Shown: positions 1 to 7,737 of the stretch, in pieces | Layout of the letters: every line of letters begins with the position of its first letter | Position numbering within the stretch: the first letter of the stretch is position 1 | Source: an uncultured Oscillospiraceae bacterium | GTDB lineage: Bacteria > Bacillota > Clostridia > Oscillospirales > Oscillospiraceae | Length of the DNA stretch: 30,764 bases | Assembly: GCA_910589085.1 (NCBI GenBank) | Contig: CAJUSG010000027.1 | Span: 1 to 30,764 of the forward strand | Direction of reading: 5' to 3' | The notes under the pieces: generated by a model | The model's database searches: none | Told to the model about the DNA's origin: nothing | Seen by the model: the letters and a program-made list of their open reading frames with translations, nothing else | Translations under genes and position numbers: made by a program

Positions 1-315
1 CGCAATGCCGTCATAGGCCAGCACCGTCCCGGTCAGGCCCTGGGCGGATTCTTCCACCTTCAGGTTGCGGCTGCTGAGGCCGATGTCACAGCGCCCCTCC
101 AAGACTGCCTGGATGCCGGAACCGGAGCCGGTGGGGTTGTAGGTGAAGGTCACGCCGCTGTTTTCCACCTCAAACGCCTCACCCAGCGCACCGATCACCT
201 TCTCCATGGAGGTGGAGCCATCGGTGGTGACGGTGCCGGACGTTTTCTGCGAACATCCCGCCATAACCGACAGAGCCAGTACAGCGGCCACCATAAGACT
301 TGCAAATTTTTTCAT
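1..315 (-). CDS. pstS: Phosphate ABC transporter substrate-binding lipoprotein, N-terminal part (runs off left edge)
   Basis: The first 105 codons are present; the gene continues beyond base 1. The product opens with a lipoprotein signal peptide, MKKFASLMVAAVLALS, ending in the lipobox VMAGC (Cys21), so it should be anchored on the outer face of the membrane. The mature start (TVTTDGSTSMEKVIGALGEAF) and the following NPTGSGSGIQAV and DIGLSSRNL segments are the phosphate-contacting strands of PstS-type proteins. It would capture phosphate and deliver it to PstCAB, which should lie beyond the window. The start ATG has the site AAAGGAGAAATTTGAAC in front. TTTACA repeats upstream (391-407) suggest PhoP control. 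The family is clear; only the missing C-terminus prevents a completeness check. Confidence 0.93.
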   Translation of the reverse strand, partial: MKKFASLMVAAVLALSVMAGCSQKTSGTVTTDGSTSMEKVIGALGEAFEVENSGVTFTYNPTGSGSGIQAVLEGRCDIGLSSRNLKVEESAQGLTGTVLAYDGIA

Positions 316-522
316 GTTCAAATTTCTCCTTTCGACTTTTGGGTACGAGAAAAGAATACTGCTGCCATGTAAAAATCGAAAGTCAAGTATTGTAAAATTG
401 ATGTAAAAAGTGCGTCCCAGTATGGCCAAGGCGCATTTGATGTGGAAATTCAATATATATTAAATCGGAAATACAGCAATACAGAAAGTAAACGTGACAA
501 AAGTTTCAGGTTTCAATTTGTT
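316..522. other. AT-rich intergenic region without a gene
   Basis: This stretch holds the pstS upstream region and the 3' flank of the glycosidase remnant. I see no convincing terminator hairpin for the glycosidase and no credible reading frame. Confidence 0.5.
368..407 (-). promoter_or_regulatory. Putative Pho box (11-bp-spaced TTTACA direct repeats) upstream of pstS
   Basis: Read on the minus strand, TTTACA occurs at 407-402 and again at 396-391, exactly 11 bp apart, and a third copy lies at 373-368 (23 bp further, about two turns). PhoP boxes of Firmicutes are TT(A/T)ACA-like direct repeats with 11-bp period. The position, 50-90 bp before the pstS start codon, fits. This is motif reading and established knowledge, not a demonstrated site. 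Confidence 0.6.
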
Positions 523-1471
523 TTATTTTTGTTTGGCTTTGCACTTATCTATCGTATCTTCAGTCAGAATTTCTCCATTTTTGCGTATAATTTCACTGTA
601 CCAATAAGCGGAGTCTTTCAAAATTCGTTTTTGCGACGGATAATCTATAAAGATCAATCCGAAGCGTTCAGAGTAACCCTTTTCCCACTCAAAGTTATCC
701 AGCAGCGACCACTGAAAATATCCCCGCAGATCGATCTCTCCCGCAACCCGCTTCAACTGCCCCAGATAACGGGCCAAAAAGTCAATACGATTAGGGTCAT
801 GGACTGCGCCATCCAGTGATATCACATCTTGGCATGACAGTCCATTTTCCGTAATATAGAAGGGCTTACCATACCGCTCATACAGAAACTTTGGTCCCCA
901 GTATAGTGCTTCCGGCGTGATAGGCCAGCCGTTGGCCGTCCGGGGAAAGCCAGGATATCGCTCAACAATCTCTGCCCTGCCATCGTTCCCCATACGAACA
1001 CGCTTGCCATTATAGATATTCTGAGCATACACGTCGATGGGCTCTGAAATCAGTTTCATGTCCTCGGCAGTAATTTTGGGCAGATAGGGGGCAAAGCGTT
1101 TCAGCCCCTCCTCCGGGTAATGGCCCAGCAGAACAGGGTCTGACCACCAAGGGATGTTCCAGGTCCAGTTCCGCAGATCATCGGGCAAGGCAAACATTGC
1201 CTGCCGGGCCGCTTCGATATCTTCTGGTATCTCCCGTTCCGGATATGCGGCGGAGCAGGTGGGAGCGAAACCAATCTCCAAAAGCTGTCTCCCGTATTGC
1301 CGCAGCATCCGCACCGCCTTACCGTGAGCCTTCAGCACATTGTGGGCCATGGCCGCCCTCATGACTACAGATGTCCCAGATGCTGGGGCCCCGCCCGTCC
1401 CCGTTCCAGGCCCCCTCAATCTGATAAGCGCTGGTGGCCGCGCCCCACATGAAGTCCTTTCTAAATGACAT
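523..1471 (-). pseudogene. Family 1 glycoside hydrolase (beta-glucosidase type) with central deletion and frame change
   Basis: The true start is the ATG at 1471, 6 nt behind GGAGGAG. It encodes a perfect GH1 beginning (RKDFMWGAATSAYQIEGAW...GPSIWDI), but this frame stops after 50 codons. From about 1370 the other frame picks up at the AMAHNVLKAHGKAV segment and runs through to an apparently intact GH1 C-terminal half: RYPGFPRTANGWPITPEALYWG, the nucleophile motif FYITENGLS and the WSLLDNFEWEKGYSERFG segment. About 145 residues are missing, including the TxNEP acid/base motif, so no active enzyme can be made. Intact family members have about 450-480 residues. It follows the SGNH hydrolase remnant by 16 nt, so the two formed an operon for plant or host glycan breakdown. 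Confidence 0.88.
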
Positions 1472-1487
1472 GCTTGCTCCTCCTCAC

Positions 1488-2069
1488 TTATGCGACGATC
1501 AGCGACAGCAGATAAAAGGGGGCAGCCCCCTCTGTCCGGGTGTCTGTGACGATAATTTCTACCCTGTGGATCCCCCGCTGTCCCCGGTGGAGGACCGGCT
1601 CCAGGTACAGGCAGTCGCCCCAGTCCTCGTCAAAGTTTCCGTCCAGCGATATCGGATGCTCGGTATCGCCGTCCAGAATCAGCCGCGCGGCCAGAGCGGG
1701 GCGGCGGACGGTCTTTCGGTATTGGACCGCGATGCAGGAGGCCTCCACCTCGAAGCGGATGGAGTCCCCCGGTCTCTGGCCGATCCAGCCGTTTTTGAAG
1801 CAGTCCAGGTGGCCGGATTTTTCCCTGGGGTCTGCCCGGAAGCCGGAAAGGGCAGGGGACGCCTCCCGGATGGTCAACCGTCGGGCATTCTCATAGGAGT
1901 TGGCCGTCATGGGGGCGGGGAAAAGTAGTTCCTCCTCCATCTCCTCCATCTGAGCCATGACCCGCTCCAAAAAGCCAGTGATTTCCGTAGCAATCAGTTT
2001 GTGTCCCAGGTCGTTGGGGTGAAGACCGTCAGCGGTGAGTTGACTCTGAGAAAACTCCCCGGCCAGCAT
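1488..2069 (-). pseudogene. SGNH/GDSL hydrolase, C-terminal part only
   Basis: The frame starts within family block V: LTADGLHPNDLGHKLIA carries the catalytic Asp-x-x-His pair of SGNH esterases. The GDS nucleophile block, the G and N blocks and everything before them are missing. About 130 residues of an additional C-terminal domain follow, ending LLSLIVA. The 193-codon frame has an ATG at 2069, but homology only starts some 10 codons later, and the sequence just upstream is the hairpin-repeat region, so this is a truncated gene rather than a short family member. Its stop lies 16 nt before the GH1 start, with the GH1 ribosome site in between. Likely ancestral role: deacetylation or de-esterification of polysaccharide next to a beta-glucosidase. 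Confidence 0.75.
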
Positions 2070-2090
2070 TCCTCAAGGCCTTTTTATAGG

Positions 2091-2243
2091 AAAAGAGCCC
2101 CAAAAGCTGTGCATTAGGGCTCGCAGGAACGGTCTGTTCTTCGCGCATAACAAAAGGGCTCCAAAACTTGCGCATTGGAGCCCGTGGAAACGAATATTTT
2201 CATCGTTAGGTAAAAGAGCTTCAAAATTTGCGCGTTGGGGCTC
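2091..2243. repeat. Three tandem 32-bp hairpin repeats, period 60-61 bp
   Basis: Units start at 2091, 2152 and 2212, each AAAAG followed by a 9-bp stem, a 10-nt loop ending in a TG(C/T)GC(A/G)-like motif, and the closing arm. Arms are 2095-2103/2114-2122, 2156-2164/2175-2183 and 2216-2224/2235-2243. Stem sequences differ between copies (GAGCCCCAA, GGGCTCCAA, GAGCTTCAA) while pairing is largely kept, and the 28-nt spacers are unrelated. On the minus strand each hairpin is followed by CTTTT, so they could also be serial terminators for kdpE. They are not a CRISPR array: the repeats are too divergent and only three. Confidence 0.7.
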
Positions 2244-2418
2244 CAATACCAAATAGTAATCCTTATCCTTTATAATTTACAGGTGCTGAGGGTGCTCACC
2301 TTTTTTGAGCCCTTTTGCTTAACTTTTTTATTGACAAACACAGCCTTCCATACAATATGAAACGCACCGCTGCTTTTTCGTAATAATTTATACTGACAAA
2401 CAAGAAATTGAGAATTTT
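2244..2418. other. Intergenic AT-rich region
   Basis: No gene is seen. It contains a weak plus-strand hairpin (GGTGCTGAG...CTCACC) followed by TTTTTT near 2281-2306, and a possible promoter TTGACA at 2332 with CAATAT downstream. Neither can be tied to a product. Confidence 0.4.
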
Positions 2419-3120
2419 TTACTCTACCTTCATCATCCGATACCCCACCCCAATGTGGGTCTGGATATACTGGGGTGAATCCGGAACTGGCTCCAGCTTT
2501 TTTCTGAGCGTCGCCATAAACACCCTCAAGGAGGCTACGTCGTTGTCCCAGCTCCTGCCCCAGATGTTCTGGGTAATAAAAGTGTGGGTCAGCACTTTTC
2601 CGGCATTTTTAGACAGCAGGCACAGCAGCTTGTACTCAATGGGGGTCAGATGCAGCTCCTGCCCGTCCAGAAAGGCACAGCCTCCGGCGTAGTCCACCCG
2701 CAGCTTTCCATTGACAAACACGGATCCCGCCGCCAGCGCCTCAGCAGACATAAACGTCAGCCGGCGCTGGGTCACCCGCAACCGGGCCAGCAGCTCCTCC
2801 ACGGAGAAGGGCTTGGTGAGGTAGTCGTCCGCCCCTGCGTCCAGGGCCTCTATTTTGTCTGTGTCCTCACTTCGGGCGCTGATGACGATGATAGGCAGAT
2901 TGGACCAGGAGCGAATATTCTCGATCACCTGCACCCCGTCCACATCCGGCAGGCCCAGATCCAGCAGAACAATGTCCGGATTATGGGATGAGGCCTCCAT
3001 AATGGCCGTCTCTCCGTTGGCGGCGGACAGATAGCGGTAGTCGTTTGTCTTCAGCGTGGTGGTAATAAGGTTGCGCACCGGGGGGTCGTCTTCCACCACC
3101 AGGATCAGGGGCTTATTCAT
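2419..3120 (-). CDS. kdpE: OmpR/PhoB-type response regulator of the Kdp system
   Basis: A 233-residue intact response regulator. The receiver domain (about 1-120) shows the acidic pair EDD at 10-12, the phospho-acceptor Asp54 in IVLLDLGLPD and the Lys of LTKPFS. The winged-helix DNA-binding domain (about 130-233) has LTPIEYKLLCLLSKNAGKVLTH and the closing IQTHIGVGYRM. KdpE normally activates the KdpFABC high-affinity K+ ATPase when phosphorylated by KdpD. The ATG overlaps the kdpD stop (ATGAATAA), so translation was coupled. No kdpA, B or C is in the window, and kdpD is broken, so this regulator has no functional partner here. Assignment as KdpE rests on its position directly behind kdpD and on sequence style. 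Confidence 0.88.
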   Translation of the reverse strand: MNKPLILVVEDDPPVRNLITTTLKTNDYRYLSAANGETAIMEASSHNPDIVLLDLGLPDVDGVQVIENIRSWSNLPIIVISARSEDTDKIEALDAGADDYLTKPFSVEELLARLRVTQRRLTFMSAEALAAGSVFVNGKLRVDYAGGCAFLDGQELHLTPIEYKLLCLLSKNAGKVLTHTFITQNIWGRSWDNDVASLRVFMATLRKKLEPVPDSPQYIQTHIGVGYRMMKVE

Positions 3121-5311
3121 GCAGTTCTACCTCCCCTACAGGTAATGTGAAGGTGAAAATCGTTCCGCTGGGCCGGTTATCAGAGACGGAGATGCTTCCG
3201 CCATGCGCAGTCACAATGGACTTGCACAGAGTCAAGCCCAGCCCCAGGCCCCTCCGACTATCCGCCGCTCTATTTGCTCCGCTGTAAAACATCTCAAAGA
3301 TACGAGGTTTTTGTTCATCTGGGATGCCTGGCCCATCGTCTGATACCGAGACCTGTATTCAACCGTCCCGTTTCTCTGTGTGGATTTGGATCATCGAGCC
3401 GGGAGAGGTATACTTGATGGCGTTGTCCACCAGATTGATCAGCACCTGTACGATAAGCTTGGCGTCAATGCAGGCCAGGATCAGGTCCTGGCACTGTCAT
3501 ACCGGATGATATGCTCGGCGCTCTTACGGTCGATGTGCCGCAGAGTCTCCGCCACCACCTCATCTATCAGCTCCACGGACTGGTTCAGGCTGACCCGACC
3601 GCCTTCAATCCGGGTGATGGCCAGCAGATTTTCCACCAGGTTGATAAGCCATTGGGCATCGTCATATATGTCTGTGAAGGCCCGCACCCGGTCCGTCCTG
3701 TCCATCTTCTCATAGTTGGCCAGCAAATTTCCGGCACTGCCTGAGATGGAGGTCAGGGGGGTGCGCAGGTCGTGGGAGATGGCCCGGAGCAGATTAGCCC
3801 GGAGCTGTTCATTTTTTGCCAAGACAGCGGCTTCCTCCTTCTCCCTGGCGCTGCGGATACCCTCCAGAGCCAGGGCACACTCCCCCAGAATGGACAGCAG
3901 GACGCTGTTTTCAAAGGGATCCAGAGGCACGCCCTCCATGGCGATGCCCACGATACCGTAGACCTTGCCCCCTGTCCGGATAGCCAGGTAAAGGCCCTTC
4001 GCACCGCTCAACGTATCGGTGGTGGCTCCGGCGTGCCTGCTGTTGCGCAGCACCCAATCCGCCGCCGCCCTCTCCGTTTCAGTAGTCAGATCATATCCTC
4101 CGCTGTCCAACCTCCGATACACGCTGGGGGCGGACAATTCTTTTCCGTTGGAGGGATAGATTACAATATCCCGCTCCAGCAGTTTGGTGAGCTGCCCTGC
4201 CATGGCCTTCAGTATAGCGGACTCATCATGTTCCTTTTGCAGGAGCTGATTTGTCTCAAAGAGCAGTTGGGTCCGGAAGGCCGCCTGGGCGGACTGCTCG
4301 ACGTTGTCCTTCAGGCGAGTTGCCAAAGACCCCGTGAGCAGGGCTACCATGAACATGATGGGCATAGTGACCAGGTAGTCTGGGGCGCTGAACCGGAAGG
4401 TGAACCGGGGAACGGTGAAGAAGAAGTTGAACACCAGCACGCTGACCACCGAGGCCAGCAATCCGCACAGTGGGCTTGTGGTAATCACCGAGCAGACCAG
4501 AACAGCGAACAGGTAAACGGCGATAATGTTGGCGTCCGTAAAGCCCAAGGTGTAAAAGGCGTAGCTGATAAGAGTCGCCGCCAGCAGAACAAGGGCGGTC
4601 TTCCCGATGTCCCGCAGAGGGATGGGGCTAACCCGGCGGGGCAGCCTCCTCCGCACCCGCCAGCCATTTTCCGCGCTGGCGTCCGGGATCACATGGATGT
4701 CCAGGTTAGGAGCGGCGGAAATCAGCCGCTCGGTGAGGGTGGGTTTCCCGAAAAACCAGCGTCGGGCTACCGTACTGCGTCCGATCACTATTTTGGATGC
4801 TCCGGACAGCCTGGCAAACTCCGCGATCTGGTAGGGAACATCCTCGCCAAAGGTGGTCTCAACGGAGGCCCCCAGCTGCCGGGCCAAACGGATATTCTCC
4901 CGCAGCCGTCTCTTATCCGCCTCCTCCATGGCGGCGGCATCCGGCGTCTCCACAAACAGAGCGGTAAAGCGGCCCTGAAACGCTCTGGCCATCCGGGCCG
5001 CCGTACGGATAATTTTTGCGTTGGAAGGGGAAGAGGACAGGCACACCAAAATGTGCTCTTCTGTATAATACTCACCCCGGCTCCGGCCGGAGGTCCCCCC
5101 CGCGCAGGCTCACCCGGTCGGCACAGCGGCGCAGGGCCAGTTCCCGCAGAGCAGTGAGGTTTTCAAGGGTAAATATCCAAGGCTGAGTCCCGCCCGGCAG
5201 CAGGTCCTCCGGTTCCCGATCCACCAGCTCCACCCGGTCCGCTCCGTCAAAAATGGAGTCCGGCACCCGCTCTCTCACAGCTGTGCCGGTGATGGAGTCC
5301 ACCGTATCGTT
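3113..5311 (-). pseudogene. kdpD: Sensor kinase KdpD, truncated and frameshifted
   Basis: Recognisable parts in order: the end of the KdpD N-terminal domain (DTVDSITGTAVRERVPDSIFDGAD, ELVDREPEDLL, LTALRELALRRCADRV), the USP-like domain (EEHILVCLSSSPSNAKIIR), four membrane helices, a GAF-like region, and the histidine-kinase core with H-box AISHDLRTPLTSISG. Damage: the first 200 or so residues are replaced by foreign sequence at 5311; a short deletion removes residues after EPEDLL; a seven-base C run (5095-5101; G run in the gene) shifts the frame; a second frameshift sits near 3484-3495 (stop 3481); and a TGA at 3359-3361 interrupts the ATP-binding half. The frame then continues through DDGPGIPDEQ and GLGLGLTLCKSIV to a stop overlapping kdpE. 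Five lesions make a functional product very unlikely. Confidence 0.9.
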
Positions 5312-5588
5312 CCAGCAGCTTGGAAACGTCCTCCAGCTTCATCTGCTCCGGCAAAGCCTTGTTGCCGTCCAGCATATCCTGATATTCTTGAATGGTTTGG
5401 TCGAAGGCGGAGAGCTGATCCCGGTATTCCATCAAAGACGCTTCATGCTGCTGGCTCAAATATGCGCCCACTTTACACTGGTTCAAGTAGAAGTGCAGCA
5501 GGCCCTCCGGCATTTCCTCCAGAGGGGAATTTTTCTTGCCCTCCGTGGCCTCCGCCGACAGCTCCAACGTATCAAACCGGGTTTTCAT
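5247..5588 (-). pseudogene. Unrecognised small protein fused at its 3' end into the kdpD remnant
   Basis: I do not recognise this protein. The frame reads MKTRFDTLELSAEATEG..., is about 95 residues of acidic, mostly helical sequence (LLHFYLNQCKVGAYLSQ, LMEYRDQLSAFDQTIQEYQDML) and runs into kdpD sequence in the wrong frame at about 5311, where its own C-terminus is lost. The ATG at 5588 has AAAGGA only 1-2 nt before it, a poor spacing; an upstream TTG at 5600 is no better. The vocabulary is that of a real protein rather than a shadow frame. It is best read as a gene fragment brought next to kdpD by the rearrangement that removed the kdpD start. Confidence 0.45.
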
Positions 5589-5619
5589 ATCCTTTGGCAA
5601 AGAAATATGATGTCAAAAC

Positions 5620-5787
5620 ATGACCCGCGACGAGTACGGCAGCTTACTGAAAGAGCTGCGGAATGCTGGCGTTATTTCTTCCCAGGATTTTAGTGTCGGC
5701 TTTGGCGGTGCGGTTCCCTATAATGGGCCGTCCGGGAAGGTTTTGCAAATCCCTCGCATGGATACAACGGTTTCACTCATTTCTTGA
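5620..5787 (+). CDS. Hypothetical 55-residue protein
   Basis: A short plus-strand frame beginning MTRDEYGSLLKELRNAGVI and ending RMDTTVSLIS. It has a natural-looking composition: a charged amphipathic helix, then Gly/Pro-rich GFGGAVPYNGPSGKV. It faces away from the minus-strand fragment at 5588. No good ribosome site precedes the ATG, so it may be a fragment. I recognise no family. Its presence next to the kdpD junction suggests both small frames arrived or survived together. Confidence 0.35.
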   Translation: MTRDEYGSLLKELRNAGVISSQDFSVGFGGAVPYNGPSGKVLQIPRMDTTVSLIS

Positions 5788-5983
5788 TCACCGGCTTCCT
5801 TTTCATTTTGCATTTCGATGAATTTCCCATCTATTTACCTTTTCTTTTTATCACTAATAACAGTTTAGCAAAGAGCCCGTGCAAATCCAAGGGGGGAATC
5901 TTTTGTCTTAGAGGGGGTTTCTTACTCACTTTAGACAGAAAAACCCGCCATGCAATATTTTTCAAGTTTATATCAAAATTACC
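5788..5983. other. AT-rich intergenic region upstream of gltS
   Basis: Low-GC sequence with no credible gene or strong hairpin; it ends in the gltS promoter. Confidence 0.5.
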
Positions 5984-6012
5984 TTGACAAACGCTGGTCA
6001 TCTGGATATAAT
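5984..6012 (+). promoter_or_regulatory. Sigma-A promoter of gltS
   Basis: TTGACA at 5984-5989 and TATAAT at 6007-6012 with a 17-bp spacer: a perfect consensus match. Transcription should start near 6019. Confidence 0.85.
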
Positions 6013-6032
6013 GTACGAATGTAAAGGCAAAG

Positions 6033-6080
6033 GCGTCTTTAAGGTATAGACCTTAGAGACGCTTTCGCTTTTTTTATTTT
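6033..6080 (+). terminator. Terminator-like hairpin in the gltS leader (possible attenuator)
   Basis: A 13-bp stem (6033-6045 with 6050-6062, one G-U pair) closes a 4-nt ATAG loop and is followed by TTTCGC and a T-rich run (TTTTTTTATTTTTT). It lies between the promoter and the gltS ribosome site, about 14 nt after the expected start of transcription. The form is that of an intrinsic terminator, so reading into gltS would need antitermination or leaky read-through. Confidence 0.7.
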
Positions 6081-6105
6081 TTCTGTACGGAAAGGGTGCG
6101 TCAAC

Positions 6106-7368
6106 ATGTCAGAATCAGCGGTGAAATTGCTCAGCTATTTTGGAACCTATACCCCCGGCGAGGCGGGCGCGGTCAGTGCCTTTAAATTCGAGTATCTTAC
6201 CACCCTCGGCTTCGCAGCCATTGTCATCTTCTTGGGACGGGCCATTGTGGCTCACTCCGCCCCCCTGCGCAAATTCGCCATTCCCGCCCCGGTGGTTTCC
6301 GGTCTGATCTTTTCCATTGTGATTTCTTTGATAAAAGGCTCCGGACTGGTCGCCCTTTCTTTCGACGCCGCTGTGGTCAAGGACCTATGCCAGAACTTGT
6401 TCTTCCTGTGCGTGGGCTTCGGCTTCAGCACCCGGATGCTGAAACGGGCGGGGAGCAGCCTGTGCGTCAAAATCGCCATTGGTGCCTGCCTGCTTATCAC
6501 CCTTCAGGACGTAATCGGCGTGCTGGTGGGCAACCTGGTGGGTCTCCACCCTCTGCTCTCCCTCCAGTGCTCCTCCGCCGCCATGTCCGGCGGGGTTGGC
6601 ACCGCCTCCGCCTTTGGCCCTATCTTTCAGAAGATGGGCGCCCCAGACTCCGCCACTACAGTGGGGGTGGCCGCAGGAACCTTGGGCAATGTGATGGGTT
6701 CCCTGATTGGCGGACCGGTGGCCGCTTTCCTCATCAGCCGCCACCACCTGAAGTCCGACCCCAACGACAAGCCCGAAGCCATTGCCTCCGGCGCTGTCCC
6801 CGAACTGAACAACAGCCGGATGATCTCCATGTTCGCCATGTGCCTGCTGCTGGCCGCCCTGGGTATGCCCATCTACTGTCTGCTGGACAACATTCCTAAG
6901 ATCGAAATGCCCAAATTTATTGGGTGTCTCTTTGCCGGCGCCATTGGCCGCAACGTGATGGAAGCCGCCAATATCAAATTCTACACTCCCGAGGTGGACG
7001 CCATTGAGCACATGTTCCTGGAGCTGTACCTGGCTCTGGTGCTCATGACCATCGACATCACCGCCTTGGCTCCTGTGGCGGGGCAGATGAGTGTTATTCT
7101 GGCGGCCCAGGCCGTGCTCATCGCTCTGTTCGGCATCTTCGTCTCCTTTAATCTCTTTGGCCGGGATTACGGAGCGGCGGTGATGACCGCCGGCAACTGC
7201 GGTTGGGGCTGTGGCTCCGGGCCCAACGCCGTAGCCAATGAGAAGGCGGTGATGGACCAGTACGGCTGGCATAATATCGCTTGGGTCCTCTACCCTTCTT
7301 TCGCTGTCATTATCGACGATATCTATAATCCCATCTTTTTATCTCTTTTCGGCGGCTTTGTTGCCTAA
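6106..7368 (+). CDS. gltS: Sodium/glutamate symporter, ESS family
   Basis: A 420-residue membrane protein with about ten to twelve hydrophobic segments; family members usually have about 400. It would import glutamate with Na+ across the cytoplasmic membrane. Both glycine-rich re-entrant loops of the inverted-repeat fold are visible: GGVGTASAF at 162-170 and GNCGWGCGSGPN at 363-374. The start is set by GGAAAGGG about 10 nt before the ATG. It is transcribed alone from a consensus promoter through a terminator-like leader. Its 3' end overlaps the end of a small minus-strand frame by 30 bp. The loop cysteines (Cys365, Cys369) are not typical of the E. coli protein, so the exact substrate might differ. 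Confidence 0.9.
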   Translation: MSESAVKLLSYFGTYTPGEAGAVSAFKFEYLTTLGFAAIVIFLGRAIVAHSAPLRKFAIPAPVVSGLIFSIVISLIKGSGLVALSFDAAVVKDLCQNLFFLCVGFGFSTRMLKRAGSSLCVKIAIGACLLITLQDVIGVLVGNLVGLHPLLSLQCSSAAMSGGVGTASAFGPIFQKMGAPDSATTVGVAAGTLGNVMGSLIGGPVAAFLISRHHLKSDPNDKPEAIASGAVPELNNSRMISMFAMCLLLAALGMPIYCLLDNIPKIEMPKFIGCLFAGAIGRNVMEAANIKFYTPEVDAIEHMFLELYLALVLMTIDITALAPVAGQMSVILAAQAVLIALFGIFVSFNLFGRDYGAAVMTAGNCGWGCGSGPNAVANEKAVMDQYGWHNIAWVLYPSFAVIIDDIYNPIFLSLFGGFVA

Positions 7369-7632
7369 AGGTTCCAGAGTCCTTTTACCCTTTGTGTTGC
7401 TGAAGGATAACAGACATAACCCATCCCGTTTTATCACATGTTCCGCTGCCGCACACCAAACAGAAAACTCAATATCTCCGATAGAGGTCTCTACGCCGTT
7501 GCGATAGGAATAAATCTTTCGTTTCCCTGTGCCTGAAGTAATGCTGGAACCGGTCTCATATTTCCATTGCAAATCATCTGTTGTAACAAGGGATAAGTTT
7601 ATCATTGCGATGCTGTCGATCCTGTTCGCCAT
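7339..7632 (-). CDS. Hypothetical protein, possibly a fragment
   Basis: A 97-residue frame with natural amino-acid use, including LVTTDDLQWKYETGSS and NGVETSIGDIEFSVWC. No family is recognised. The ATG at 7632 has GGAG ten bases upstream; an internal Met (MINLSLV) is an alternative start. It lies downstream of the radical-SAM gene on the same strand but behind that gene's terminator, and its 3' end overlaps gltS tail-to-tail. It could be a third member of the cassette that has been uncoupled, or a decayed gene. Confidence 0.35.
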   Translation of the reverse strand: MANRIDSIAMINLSLVTTDDLQWKYETGSSITSGTGKRKIYSYRNGVETSIGDIEFSVWCAAAEHVIKRDGLCLLSFSNTKGKRTLEPLGNKAAEKR

Positions 7633-7700
7633 TTCGGTTCAGCTCCATTTCTGACGTTTGTCTGCCAATCTTTTCATACTATTTGAATACGGCATACCGT

Positions 7701-7731
7701 AAAAATGCTCCCGGCCCAGCAGACCGGGAGC
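7701..7731 (-). terminator. Terminator of the radical-SAM cassette
   Basis: GCTCCCGG pairs with CCGGGAGC (8 bp, 7707-7714/7724-7731) and on the minus strand is followed by ATTTTT. It lies 7 nt behind the radical-SAM stop codon. Confidence 0.85.
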
Positions 7732-7737
7732 ACCATT

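Noticed and set aside
2091..2243. Possible small CRISPR array (32-bp repeats, 28-nt spacers)
   Set aside because: Only three units, repeats differ at many positions with the pairing mostly kept, and no cas genes are nearby.
6033..6062. ANTAR-responsive leader before gltS
   Set aside because: Only one hairpin is present and its loop is 4 nt (ATAG), not the paired hexaloops with A1 and G4 of that class.
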